From Candidatus Scatonaster coprocaballi (GTDB taxonomy: Bacteria; Bacillota; Clostridia; Saccharofermentanales; Saccharofermentanaceae): a DNA stretch of 62,777 nt. The DNA lies in assembly GCA_018064475.1 (NCBI GenBank), contig JAGHVD010000035.1, positions 1 to 62,777 on the forward strand, given 5' to 3'. Made by a program: the position numbers and the translations under genes. Shown piece after piece: positions 32,773 to 42,481 of this stretch (position 1 is the first letter of the stretch; each line of letters begins with the position of its first letter). The notes under the pieces are model-generated. The model worked only from the letters and a program-made list of their open reading frames with translations, was not told the origin of the DNA and made no database searches.

Positions 32773-35574
32773 ATGCGACCTTCAAATAAGCGATTCTTAC
32801 ATAGATTGTCTGAACGTCAGTTCCACATATATGCTTTCTTTATTCCGGCTCTGCTGATGCTGACCGTCTTTGCGATCCTTCAGATTCATCCATTTGGTAC
32901 CGGTAAGAACATGATTCTGACGGTGGACTGTTACCATCAATACGCACCATTTCTTGTGGAGACGCGTAACAAGATTCTATCCGGCGAGAGTTTGTTCTTC
33001 TCTTGGAATGTTGGCCTTGGTACAAATTTCTGGGCTGTGTTTGCGAACTATTGCTCGAGCCCACTCAATATTCTGGCGGTGTTTTTTCCAGCGAAATATA
33101 TCGGTGACTGCATCGCATTTCTGGCTGTCATTCGTTGTGGATTGACCGGATTATTCATGTCCTATCTTCTTTCAGAACTGGACAATAAGCGTAAAGACCT
33201 TTGCCTGACTGCATTCTCATCGGCCTATGCGCTTTGCGGTTGGGCAATCTCATATTTCTGGAACATCATGTGGCATGATGCGGTGGTCCTTCTGCCGTTG
33301 ATCGTATTTGGTCTGCTGAAGATGTTCAAAGAGAAGAAGCCATTGCTCTATTGCTTGTCTCTGGCCACATGCTTGATCTCTAATTTCTATTCCGGTTACT
33401 TCGTCTGCCTGTTCCTGGTTTTCTTCGCACCTATCCTGTACATCTCCATTACAGAGTCAGTGACCTTGAAGAATTTCTGGTCTGCAGCTTGGCGTTTTGC
33501 AGTATATTCTTTGATCGGCGGCGGCTTATCAGCCTTCCTCACATTGTCCACCTTCATTACTTTGCAGGATTCTTCCGCGACAGGTGGTACTTTCCCAAAG
33601 AAATTCCAGGTCATGAACGACATGTTCGACTTTATCAGCCGTTTCCTGGTTGCCCCGAACCCGAATATCCGTGACGGTATGGCGAACGTCTATAGCGGAA
33701 TTTTCATCGCAATGTTGATTCCACTGTTTTTCTTGTGCAAGAAGATTCGCTTAAGAGAGAAGATCGCTTATGGAGTCGGTCTGGCCATCATGTACATCAG
33801 CCTTTCCAGCCGAATGATGACCTACATCTGGCATGGCTTCCATTTCCCCAATCAGATTCCTTATCGACAGGCATTTCTGATCTCCTTCCTAGTTGTACTC
33901 ATGGGATATAAGGTGCTTCGCAACCTGAAGAGCTTTACCAAACGCGAACTGATGGTGCCCTGTCTTTCTATGATTGCGTTCCTGATCCTCTATGAGAAGA
34001 TCGGCGAAGGCCAGGAAGGCTATCTGGCCATAGGTCTTTCCTTCCTGTTCATCATCATCTACACTGCTGTCCTGCGTGTGATTGCTGAGAATAAGAAGAG
34101 TGCGATGTTCCAGCAGATCCTTCTGTTCTGCGTGCTGATTGCCGAGATTGCGACATCAACAATTGCCACAGTCAGCCTTGTTGCGGCTCACGAAAGTTTT
34201 ACCGGTTGGGACTTCTACGGATCTCACTACGACGAAGTACAGCAGTTAATGGAAGAATCCGAAGCGCAGTGCGAATATGGTTTTGAACGTTCGGAGATCT
34301 ATCCGGCGTATATTTGTAATCAGCCGGCGCTCTACAACATGAAGGGTATCTCTATTTTTACATCCACTGCTCGCGAGAGTTTCGTCACTTTCATCAAGAA
34401 TCTTGGTTTCCATAACAACGGCATTAACAGCATGAGAAGCTACGGCATGACGGAAGTTACCTGTAGCCTTTTCGGTGTTCGAAACATCTACGATATTTAT
34501 TCCAGCTCACCGATTCCGGTCTGCTTTAAAGAGGTGGAGAATCCTACAACACTTCACAAACACGTCAATCCGGACGCATTGGCATTGGGCTATATGGTCG
34601 ACGACAAGGTGTTGACTTACCATATGGATCAAGTGTCGGTTCCGTTCATCTCTACCAGCGCATTTATCCAGAGTATGGGCGTGTCGGATCCGGTATACCA
34701 AGAAATTGATCTCAAGTTCCAGGGAGAGACCGCTTTGCTGAAAGATGGCGGCAACAACCGTACTGGTTATAAGTTCAATTTCAACGGTGGTAAAAAAGCC
34801 TCCATTGAGGTGATTCCGGACGGTGCGCCGGTTGGTGCTCATCTATACCTCTATGTGGTTTCATCCGTTGCACCGAGCGTAAAGATTGAAGACACAAACA
34901 TTCTTTCAGAAGAGACAACGACTACGAATTACACGTCACGCGCAGGCCAAATCATGGATATCGGTTACGTGACGGAGGATTCGGATAAGAAGGTTACGCT
35001 TGAGTTCTCCAAGGAATCACTTTCTGGCAATATCTGGATCCAGTGTGCGCGCGTAGATGATGAAGCATATAAAGCAATGCTGGAGGAGTTTGGTGATGAA
35101 CAAATGAAGGTGACTTCCTATGACTCTACACACGTAGAAGGTGAAGTGACTGCGAATGAAGACGGTGTGTTGTTCCTTACCATCCCATACGATGAGAACT
35201 GGACGGCCAAAGTAGATGGCAATCCAGCGGAGATTCTGTCAATCGATGAAGCATTCATGGGAATCAAACTCCCGTCAGGAACGCACAAGCTGTCGTTGGA
35301 GTACTACCCAGCGAAGTTTAAGCTTTGCGTAGCAATTTCACTGGCAAGTCTCGCAGTCTTGTTGGTCCTTATGGCTATTCGTGAATTACTCGCTGTTCGA
35401 AGAAGAAAAATGGTCTACGAAGGGAAAATGACGACTCCGGCGATTCAGCAAACAGAAGAGCAGGAAGAAGTGGAGACACCTGACGAAATCGCTGAAGATG
35501 CGGCGCCTCGTGAACCAGATGAGACGGAAATTCCTGACGAATCAGCCGAAGCGGAGGAAAGAGTAGAAGAATGA
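32773..35574 (+). CDS. YfhO-family polytopic membrane protein (first copy)
   Basis: The protein has 933 residues. At least twelve membrane helices fill residues 18-480. The GT-C-like signature after the first helix, MILTVDCYHQYAPFLVETRN followed by GESLFFSWNVGLGTNFW, is typical of YfhO. A large external beta-rich part runs from about 490 to 870 (LFLTIPYDENWTAKVDGNPA, the conserved YfhO ending), then a last helix and an acidic tail. YfhO in Bacilli acts in glycosylation of lipoteichoic acid, so a sugar-transfer role at the outer membrane face is likely. The stop overlaps the next start (ATGA). Confidence 0.88.
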   Translation: MRPSNKRFLHRLSERQFHIYAFFIPALLMLTVFAILQIHPFGTGKNMILTVDCYHQYAPFLVETRNKILSGESLFFSWNVGLGTNFWAVFANYCSSPLNILAVFFPAKYIGDCIAFLAVIRCGLTGLFMSYLLSELDNKRKDLCLTAFSSAYALCGWAISYFWNIMWHDAVVLLPLIVFGLLKMFKEKKPLLYCLSLATCLISNFYSGYFVCLFLVFFAPILYISITESVTLKNFWSAAWRFAVYSLIGGGLSAFLTLSTFITLQDSSATGGTFPKKFQVMNDMFDFISRFLVAPNPNIRDGMANVYSGIFIAMLIPLFFLCKKIRLREKIAYGVGLAIMYISLSSRMMTYIWHGFHFPNQIPYRQAFLISFLVVLMGYKVLRNLKSFTKRELMVPCLSMIAFLILYEKIGEGQEGYLAIGLSFLFIIIYTAVLRVIAENKKSAMFQQILLFCVLIAEIATSTIATVSLVAAHESFTGWDFYGSHYDEVQQLMEESEAQCEYGFERSEIYPAYICNQPALYNMKGISIFTSTARESFVTFIKNLGFHNNGINSMRSYGMTEVTCSLFGVRNIYDIYSSSPIPVCFKEVENPTTLHKHVNPDALALGYMVDDKVLTYHMDQVSVPFISTSAFIQSMGVSDPVYQEIDLKFQGETALLKDGGNNRTGYKFNFNGGKKASIEVIPDGAPVGAHLYLYVVSSVAPSVKIEDTNILSEETTTTNYTSRAGQIMDIGYVTEDSDKKVTLEFSKESLSGNIWIQCARVDDEAYKAMLEEFGDEQMKVTSYDSTHVEGEVTANEDGVLFLTIPYDENWTAKVDGNPAEILSIDEAFMGIKLPSGTHKLSLEYYPAKFKLCVAISLASLAVLLVLMAIRELLAVRRRKMVYEGKMTTPAIQQTEEQEEVETPDEIAEDAAPREPDETEIPDESAEAEERVEE

Positions 35575-38333
35575 AACCGCTTCGTAAAGATAATCGAATG
35601 ACGTTCTCGGATAATCGGACGAAGGTTATGCTGATAGCATCCTTCCTTATGCCGGTGTTGATCCTTCTGGTGATTGCATGGAGATTTAGGATCTATCCAT
35701 TCAATACAGACTGCTTCATGACGAGAACGATGCAGGATCAATACTTGCCTGTGATTGCTGAATTCCGTCGCAAAATATTGCACGGTGAATCATTGTTCTA
35801 TTCTTGGAATGCAGGTGGCGGAAGTGATTTCTGGACGAGGATCGCCTGCTATACGGCGAGTCCCTTCAACTTGCTGTACTTGTTATTTGCTCCGAATAAG
35901 TTGGCGCAGGCTACTCAAATCATCTTTGCACTGAAGACCGCGACAGCGGCACTGGCTTTCACTTTGATGCTGTGGAAGAAGGATAATGTCGTTTCTCCTA
36001 TAGGCGTTGGACTATCTGTAGCCTACGCGCTTTCCGGTTATGTGCTGACTTATTCACAAGAGCCATGGATGCTGGATGTAGTGATTCTCTTGCCGCTACT
36101 GTTTCTATCCCTGAACCAACTGGTTCAAGGTGTGCATCGCTGGTCATTCGCACTGGTATGTGCCTTGCTTTCTCTTACCGCTTTTCGCATAGGCTTATAT
36201 GTATTGATCTTCATACTGATTGCTTTCCCATTACTTTACATCGAACAATATCAACGAGAAGAGGGAACCCAACCGATTGGCGGAGCAATCAAAGATTTCT
36301 TGATCTATCTGGTTCTTGGAATCGCATTGTCATCCATCGTCTGGTTGCCGGCTTTGCTTACTCGATGGAATGCAGCAATCCATGATACGCTTTCTTTCCC
36401 GTCCGATTTCATGGCCATGGACATAAAGGTTTGGGACATTTTTGAACGGGCAAGCTTTGATGCCCCAGTGATTTTCCCAACGACCGAGAGTCAGCTTCCA
36501 AGTGTATACTGTGGTATCTTCACTGTAATCCTCTCCATACTTTATGGTTTCTCGTCGAGAATCTCGATTTCTGAGAAGATCTGCTCCTATTGCACATTGG
36601 TGGTCGTATATATCAGTATGTCGAGTCGCTTGTTGTCATTTGCTTTCCACGGATTGCATTTCCCAGTCATAGGTGCCTATCCACAAGCCATCCTGATTGT
36701 CTTCATGCTCCTTTATATGTCAGGGAGACTGATTTCCACCGGCGAACTATTCTCAGATAAAGTTCATCTTTACAGTGCACTCGGGATGATTCTTGCTTTC
36801 CTTCTTATTCGATGCAAAATCTCTTACGATTTCCGATACGAGAATTACACGATCTATGTGGCGCTCTTGTTCATCACGCTCTATATTGTATTGACGGCCA
36901 AGCGTGCCAAGCAAGAAGGTAGAAAGCAAGTATGTGTGTCAGCAGCCCTAATGGTAGTGATGATTGTAGAAGCAGGAATGGGATTCTATCGACCAATCAA
37001 AGAAGCATACTTCCGCAAGACGATCGTAACGGAGACAGAAGAATCGTCTACGTCGGACAAAATGGCTGATCGTTTGGAACAAGCTGCCAAGGTGGCGCCC
37101 GTCTTGGAGAATAGAACCAAGAAAGTATACAAACTGAAGGATGAAGTTCTCTATCGTGTCAGAGATGAACAACGTGTTCAGATGATGAACGATGTGCGCG
37201 CCAAGCTTCCATTGAGTGCACGCGTGGAGGTATCTCTTGCGGGATGGGAGAATAACGGACTGTACGAAGGTGTGGGTACCTTGGACAATTTGTTCTATTT
37301 AGCATCGGAAGACTATCCAGAGACATTGCGTGCGCTAGGTATCAATAATGCAACAGACGGAGAGATCGATATATCTGGTGGAACACCAGTTACGAACAAC
37401 TTTTTTAACGTACCCCTTCGAGTTACCAGTAACCAGGGCGTGTTGAGCCTGGAAGAGAATCGGGTGGGAGGATCTATCGGCTACTTTACAGATGCTTCGG
37501 ACATCAACGAAGATATCTTTACCTCAAAGTCGGCATTTGAGAATCAGAATGAACTGTCCCAGCGCTTCACTGGGATGAAACCATTCCAGTTCCTAGATAT
37601 GGAAGTAACGAAGAAGAAAAACATGAAGGAAGTTGACGGGTCCATGCAGGCAGAGAACCCAGATTCCTCTATGGAAGTTACACTTCAGATGACAGAGTCT
37701 ATTAATACTCCTATATATATATACTGTCATTGTGATGCGTATGCCAGTATTGAAGTCCTGAATATAAGCGAAAGTGGTTCAAAAACGCTCATTCAACGAG
37801 TGAACCTTCCTCAGAATTCTTGGATAGAGGTTTCAAGTGAAGACCTGAAGGATGGCAACCTAGGATTGCAACTGCTTGTATCTGAGCCTAAGGATAACAT
37901 TATAAATGTTACTGTTGCGACGATGAACACTCAACAGATTGAACTGTTTGAGCAGAAGATGAACGAGAAAGCCTGGACACTCACGAAGTTTGAAGATGGT
38001 CTGCTTCAAGGTGAAATCAATGCCCCAACAGAAGGAAATCTCGTACTGAGTGTTCCATATGATGAGGGCTGGGAAGCATTGATCGATGGTAAGAAGACAG
38101 AGACATTATCTGGTTTTCAGGCATTCCTTTCTGTACATGTTCCGGAGGGCCATCACGAAGTGAAGTTGATCTATCGGCCGGAAGGACTGAAACTTGGACT
38201 ATATGGAACGGTTGGCTCAGCAGTTTTGATACTGGCACTGACAACAAGTACTGTGTGGAATGAGAAGAGAAAGAAGCGTGCACACATTGTGCAGACCGTG
38301 AGTGAAATATCGGAAGAGGAGAAGGATACATGA
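35571..38333 (+). CDS. YfhO-family polytopic membrane protein (second copy)
   Basis: The protein has 920 residues with the same plan as the preceding gene: NTDCFMTRTMQDQYLPVIAE, then GESLFYSWNAGGGSDFW, about twelve helices, an external region, LVLSVPYDEGWEALIDGKKT, and a final helix with a charged tail. The two copies are clearly diverged in sequence, so the duplication is old or the pair is functionally split. It overlaps both neighbours by 4 bases. Confidence 0.88.
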   Translation: MKPLRKDNRMTFSDNRTKVMLIASFLMPVLILLVIAWRFRIYPFNTDCFMTRTMQDQYLPVIAEFRRKILHGESLFYSWNAGGGSDFWTRIACYTASPFNLLYLLFAPNKLAQATQIIFALKTATAALAFTLMLWKKDNVVSPIGVGLSVAYALSGYVLTYSQEPWMLDVVILLPLLFLSLNQLVQGVHRWSFALVCALLSLTAFRIGLYVLIFILIAFPLLYIEQYQREEGTQPIGGAIKDFLIYLVLGIALSSIVWLPALLTRWNAAIHDTLSFPSDFMAMDIKVWDIFERASFDAPVIFPTTESQLPSVYCGIFTVILSILYGFSSRISISEKICSYCTLVVVYISMSSRLLSFAFHGLHFPVIGAYPQAILIVFMLLYMSGRLISTGELFSDKVHLYSALGMILAFLLIRCKISYDFRYENYTIYVALLFITLYIVLTAKRAKQEGRKQVCVSAALMVVMIVEAGMGFYRPIKEAYFRKTIVTETEESSTSDKMADRLEQAAKVAPVLENRTKKVYKLKDEVLYRVRDEQRVQMMNDVRAKLPLSARVEVSLAGWENNGLYEGVGTLDNLFYLASEDYPETLRALGINNATDGEIDISGGTPVTNNFFNVPLRVTSNQGVLSLEENRVGGSIGYFTDASDINEDIFTSKSAFENQNELSQRFTGMKPFQFLDMEVTKKKNMKEVDGSMQAENPDSSMEVTLQMTESINTPIYIYCHCDAYASIEVLNISESGSKTLIQRVNLPQNSWIEVSSEDLKDGNLGLQLLVSEPKDNIINVTVATMNTQQIELFEQKMNEKAWTLTKFEDGLLQGEINAPTEGNLVLSVPYDEGWEALIDGKKTETLSGFQAFLSVHVPEGHHEVKLIYRPEGLKLGLYGTVGSAVLILALTTSTVWNEKRKKRAHIVQTVSEISEEEKDT

Positions 38334-39319
38334 GTGAGCAGACGGACATCTTTCCCATGACTTTTGTCGTGTTGGACATGGAGTGGAATCAGCCTATACC
38401 CTATATCCCATCGCCGGTCGATCCCAAAGAACTTCCAGGCGAGATCATAGAAATTGGCGCGGTGAAGCTTACAGTCAAATCAGAAACGGAGTACATTCTG
38501 TCTTCTCCGTTCTCGATTCTTGTACGTCCGACATACTATCGAATCATGAATAAGCAGGTCTCCCGAGTGATCAATCGTAGCACAGAGGATTTGAAACACG
38601 GACTCCCATTCGAGACTGCGTACCGATCTTTCTGCGATTGGTGTGGGGAGGACTACATTCTCTGCGCTTGGGGAGATTCAGATATATCAATTCTTCGATC
38701 CAATCTGAAGATTCATGATATGCCGGTTGAGATGAACGAACGATTCTTGGATATTCAGCCACTGTTTGGCCGTGTATCGGAGAACACTGCCCAGCAACGA
38801 AGCGTAGCCTATGCGGTCGACTTCTTCCGCATTCCACAGACGAATGACTTCCATAGTGCTGACAAAGATGCATACTATGAGGCAAGAATTCTCAAAGAAA
38901 CACTGATCGATTATTTCGCTATGTCACAGAAAGAAGAAGGACAGACACTCCCACAGTTGCGGTATTTTATATCCAATCCGAATCTGACAGTACAAACAAG
39001 ATGGAAGAGTCGTGTCTGTCATTCTGAGAAAGAAGCAGTTGCGGTAGCAATCCAAGAGAAAATGTGTTGCCCGATTTGCGAACAGCCATTGGAAACGATT
39101 ATTGATTGGTTCACGTCGGGGCATACTAGTCTGTCACTATGGCAATGTCCAGTACATAATTCATTGTCCGGCAAAGTACGTGCGAAGAAAACACCATCTC
39201 AAGAATTCTATGGATCTGGACAGCTTCGATTTGTAAATGGAAATGCTGCAAGATATGTAAGAGAAAAGTGGGAAGAAAAATTAACTAAAGAATGTGAACA
39301 AGAATGTGAACAAATGTGA
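38330..39319 (+). CDS. DEDDh 3'-5' exonuclease domain protein with C-terminal zinc ribbon
   Basis: The protein has 329 residues. The exonuclease fold shows VVLDMEWNQP (first DxE), CAWGDSDISILRSNL (second Asp) and FHSADKDAYYEARIL (catalytic His and last Asp), so all DEDDh residues are present. The substrate could be RNA or DNA, as in KapD/Snp-like enzymes. After residue 240 a zinc ribbon is likely (CCPICEQPLETI ... LWQCPVH). Translational coupling to two YfhO genes is unexpected. The C-terminus repeats ECEQ. Confidence 0.82.
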   Translation: MSEQTDIFPMTFVVLDMEWNQPIPYIPSPVDPKELPGEIIEIGAVKLTVKSETEYILSSPFSILVRPTYYRIMNKQVSRVINRSTEDLKHGLPFETAYRSFCDWCGEDYILCAWGDSDISILRSNLKIHDMPVEMNERFLDIQPLFGRVSENTAQQRSVAYAVDFFRIPQTNDFHSADKDAYYEARILKETLIDYFAMSQKEEGQTLPQLRYFISNPNLTVQTRWKSRVCHSEKEAVAVAIQEKMCCPICEQPLETIIDWFTSGHTSLSLWQCPVHNSLSGKVRAKKTPSQEFYGSGQLRFVNGNAARYVREKWEEKLTKECEQECEQM

Positions 39320-39320
39320 A
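39291..39320 (+). repeat. Three AATGTGAA direct repeats before the PilX-like gene
   Basis: AATGTGAA occurs at 39291, 39303 and 39313, about one helical turn apart, spanning the exonuclease stop codon. Similar TGTGAA motifs lie at 43660-43675 and 43865-43884 near the pilin genes. Confidence 0.4.
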
Positions 39321-39439
39321 ATTGACAAGCGAATCACTTTTAATTTGCATTTTTCCCCATATAATGTATATTAAGTATAACCAATAAATATGTAACTATC
39401 CGAATTGAATCATTGACAGAATTATGGAGGCAACACAAG

Positions 39440-41353
39440 ATGAAGTTCTTACATAACAGTAAGTGTCATCAGCGGATGAACAGAAAAGGCGGCATGCTGG
39501 TTCTCGTTCTGATTATTTTCGCTGTATCACTTATTCTTATTTCATCTGCGATGACCATCACACTTGCCAGTCGATCCCGTTACTATGTTGACACAGAGCG
39601 TAGCCAGGAGAGATTGACACTCAGTTGTGCCGCGGAGACAATCCTTGATGCAATTGAAAAACAGGAATTACCGGATGCAGAACTTGAGAAGATGGTAAAT
39701 AACGGTAAATATAGTTTTACTGGTGCAAGTAAAGAAAGTGCCGCGGCTGGCGCATCGGCTTACGATGGTAAGGATATCGCGCCTGGATTAGCAAATGCTT
39801 CGAACAGTGAGACATACTTTACAGTATCGAAAGCTGATGAAGCTACTGACGATCTTTATCTTACATTTAGCACATATATTAATGTAACTGATGAAGATAA
39901 GAAAGCGGAGAATCTTCGCGTAAGATTGAAGTATAATCCACCGACACCAGTTACAGAGATTTGTGCGAACATGGTTACCTGTGGTGACCCGACGAGCCCA
40001 GATGTTGTTGATGTACAGATGTTGTATGTCAATACAGACAAGTCATATACAGTACTTCACGGCAATGTAAATATTACATCTGCTGGTGAGACATACATCC
40101 ACAATCCTACAGTTCTCACTGGTGTAGCCAAGGGTGGTAATGGTACGAAGTACTACAACGACATGATTTTCTATGGACCTGATGCTGGTATGGATGTTAA
40201 GAGTGAAGGTAACGGATTCCAGATTGAGTCTGGTCATGGTGAGTTCTACTTCCTAGGTACAGCTGTTAACGGAAACAAGAGCACACAGAGTGTAACGCGC
40301 AATGCTAATGGTTCTCCGGCTGTAGCCAATGGATTTAACATCCGTGCGGATGGACTTTATTTGTACAACGCTTCTTTTACATCTCAAGACTACACAGCAG
40401 GTGGCGGTGACACAAAGTATTGGGTTGTTGGTAAGAATGCTACAGCAAATCGTCCTAGTACAAATGATGGTCAGTCAAATGTCATTATTAAGAATGGCGG
40501 TACTGCTAATGTTGCGAGTGTATCTACAGTAGTCTACAATTCTATTGATGAAGTGACAGATGCGGATGCGAAGAACATGGCTACGAAGATGGAAACTAAA
40601 GCAAGTAAGTATTTGGCAGACAAGGCTCTGTTGAATGCTGTGTCACATCACGTACCGACATCTGAAGAACAATCTGCTGCATATGGACAGTATTGCAAAG
40701 GTACGTCACTCACACCAACTCAATTGAATAACAAAGATACAGTTGTTGATGGAAATCAGGCATATAAGATGTCAGGAACATATACTTATGGTTCTTTGGA
40801 GATTGATCTTTCTAAGGGTTCTGCAAGTATCTACATGTCTGCTGATGTTGTATTGAATGCGTTTACGATCAAAGTATCGAATTCTTATGATGCACAGTTG
40901 ATTATTGTACTTGCTAAGGGCGCTGATCTTTCTTTGACTGCTCCAAATTGGGGTGCGCAAGGATGTAGGATTTCTGCAATCCTTTCTTGCGATAATCGTA
41001 AGAGTACCAATTTCCAGAACCCGTATCCGCCGAATACAAATCTGACTGCAGTGGAAGGTCAGAAGCCAGCTGCATTAATTGTTGGACTTGGAGCTAATGA
41101 GTTTTCTATGGGCCAAGCACAGGTTTGTGATGCTTATCTCTCATTGGCTGGTATCGGTGATGAGGCAAGTACAGTTAATTTCCAGAATGGACCATTCTTC
41201 TATGGAAGATTCGAAGCGGTTAATTATCACTATTCGAACGGCGATCCGATTAAGTTGTCTTACTGTCCTTCAATGAATGAAGAGGATGACACGCCAAAGC
41301 CGTTGAAGAGCTGTTATACAGTTGAAGGTTATGAGTATACATACGATGTATAA
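39440..41353 (+). CDS. Large PilX-like pilus-associated protein
   Basis: The protein has 637 residues. A basic head is followed by RKGGMLVLVLIIFAVSLILI, a PilX_N-type prepilin helix without a clear class III cleavage site, then a polar domain of more than 550 residues rich in Thr, Asn, Gly and Tyr. Repeated beta-type segments (GNVNITSAGETYIHNPTVLT, SLEIDLSKGSASIYMSADVV) suggest a beta-helix or adhesin fold. It stands beside the pilin genes but on the opposite strand. A tip or minor subunit is the best guess. SD ATGGAGG precedes the ATG at 39440, and a TATAAT lies at 39360-39365. Confidence 0.65.
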   Translation: MKFLHNSKCHQRMNRKGGMLVLVLIIFAVSLILISSAMTITLASRSRYYVDTERSQERLTLSCAAETILDAIEKQELPDAELEKMVNNGKYSFTGASKESAAAGASAYDGKDIAPGLANASNSETYFTVSKADEATDDLYLTFSTYINVTDEDKKAENLRVRLKYNPPTPVTEICANMVTCGDPTSPDVVDVQMLYVNTDKSYTVLHGNVNITSAGETYIHNPTVLTGVAKGGNGTKYYNDMIFYGPDAGMDVKSEGNGFQIESGHGEFYFLGTAVNGNKSTQSVTRNANGSPAVANGFNIRADGLYLYNASFTSQDYTAGGGDTKYWVVGKNATANRPSTNDGQSNVIIKNGGTANVASVSTVVYNSIDEVTDADAKNMATKMETKASKYLADKALLNAVSHHVPTSEEQSAAYGQYCKGTSLTPTQLNNKDTVVDGNQAYKMSGTYTYGSLEIDLSKGSASIYMSADVVLNAFTIKVSNSYDAQLIIVLAKGADLSLTAPNWGAQGCRISAILSCDNRKSTNFQNPYPPNTNLTAVEGQKPAALIVGLGANEFSMGQAQVCDAYLSLAGIGDEASTVNFQNGPFFYGRFEAVNYHYSNGDPIKLSYCPSMNEEDDTPKPLKSCYTVEGYEYTYDV

Positions 41354-41383
41354 GCTTAACAACTGAATATTCAGTGATACTCC

Positions 41384-41410
41384 TAGGGGGGGCTCGAAAG
41401 AGCCCCCCTA
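41384..41410 (+). terminator. Strong GC hairpin after the PilX-like gene
   Basis: TAGGGGGGGCTC pairs with GAGCCCCCCTA around a GAAA-type loop. There is little U-tract (CTAATTATTT), so termination strength is uncertain. Confidence 0.6.
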
Positions 41411-41843
41411 ATTATTTGCGAAAAAACCTACGCAAAGACCATCTAGAAAATTAATGAATATAATCCTGGCTGAAGCATAGAAGATGTTCCCAGAACACTT
41501 CTGAGGACTTTAGTACGTGAAGCAGTTCCTCAATTCTCTACTAATGCAGAACGATCTAATTAAGAAGTGCGTAGTCAAATAATAACTCCTGTCTATTATA
41601 GATGAATGTAACAATAATCAAACGAAAGTGGTGAAAGAATACTCGACGATAAGTGCTCTTATGAAGTGCCTATCAAATCAAGGCATGAATTGACCATAGC
41701 GCGATAAGAGAGACATGAAACATATCCGAATATGTGTCGGGATAATCGGCGTGAATATGACTGTTTCTGAGCGAAATTTGACGATACAGAAATTCAGTAC
41801 AAGATCTTGGTTATAATGAATAGTCGAAGAAGGGAAGAGAATA
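41411..41843. other. Noncoding stretch between converging pilus genes
   Basis: About 430 bases with no convincing ORF, hairpin or repeat. Composition is A/T-rich and unlike neighbouring coding DNA. Confidence 0.5.
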
Positions 41844-41903
41844 ATGAGTATGAATTATACGGATAGTATGTATGAGTATTTTGAATCTATAGAGAAGTAT
41901 TGA
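41844..41903 (+). CDS. Possible 19-residue Tyr-rich peptide
   Basis: ATG at 41844 with AGGGAAGAG upstream encodes MSMNYTDSMYEYFESIEKY. It ends right before a bidirectional hairpin. No promoter is evident; it may be chance. Confidence 0.25.
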   Translation: MSMNYTDSMYEYFESIEKY

Positions 41904-41904
41904 G

Positions 41905-41937
41905 ATAAAAAAACGTCTCACAAAATTGTGAGACGTT
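41905..41937 (-). terminator. Terminator of the minor pilin operon
   Basis: On the minus strand AACGTCTCACA pairs with TGTGAGACGTT and is followed by TTTTTTT. It ends the transcript carrying the three minor pilins. Confidence 0.85.
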
Positions 41938-41965
41938 AGAAAAAACAATTTTTATCTTGGAGTAA

Positions 41966-42469
41966 TTATGAATCTTTAACCTCATAAGAGAAATTAACAC
42001 TGCCTGCTCCGGAAACAGAAGCCATATCAGTACAACCAGGACAGTAAACAATTGTCTCATCATGATATGAAGTGCCAGAAGAAGGATCAACTAAATTGAT
42101 CTCAACCTTAACTGTTCTACTATCTGGGTAAGTAGTAAACTTTAAGGATGTTTGCCAAGAGAACAACATCTTCCAACTAGGCAAAATCGGCGAACCTTTA
42201 AGAATAATCAATTGTCCATCACATGTGATATCCGAACCAGTACTAATACTTGTCGCATTGCAAAGCTTATTTGAAATAGCATTTAAGTTTAATGAAGCAT
42301 AATCATGCATATCATTGACCTTAGAAACCTTCAAGTGGCTGTAGTTGACAATCTTAAAGGTGGAAAGAAGATACACAGACATAATCAACATAATTGCGAG
42401 TACGAGAACCATCTCAAGGAGCGTAAAACCCTTACGAGAGATCTTCGAATTTTTATTTAGAATTCTCAT
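41966..42469 (-). CDS. Type IV prepilin-like protein (minor pilin, PulG/GspH-like)
   Basis: The protein has 167 residues. The class III signal RKGFTLLEMVLVLAIMLIMS shows cleavage after Gly with Glu at +5, then a hydrophobic helix. The mature part of about 140 residues has a C-terminal Cys pair in IVYCPGCTD. It is last of a three-gene minor pilin operon and starts 13 bases after the preceding gene ends. Confidence 0.85.
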   Translation of the reverse strand: MRILNKNSKISRKGFTLLEMVLVLAIMLIMSVYLLSTFKIVNYSHLKVSKVNDMHDYASLNLNAISNKLCNATSISTGSDITCDGQLIILKGSPILPSWKMLFSWQTSLKFTTYPDSRTVKVEINLVDPSSGTSYHDETIVYCPGCTDMASVSGAGSVNFSYEVKDS

Positions 42470-42481
42470 GTCAGTACCTCC

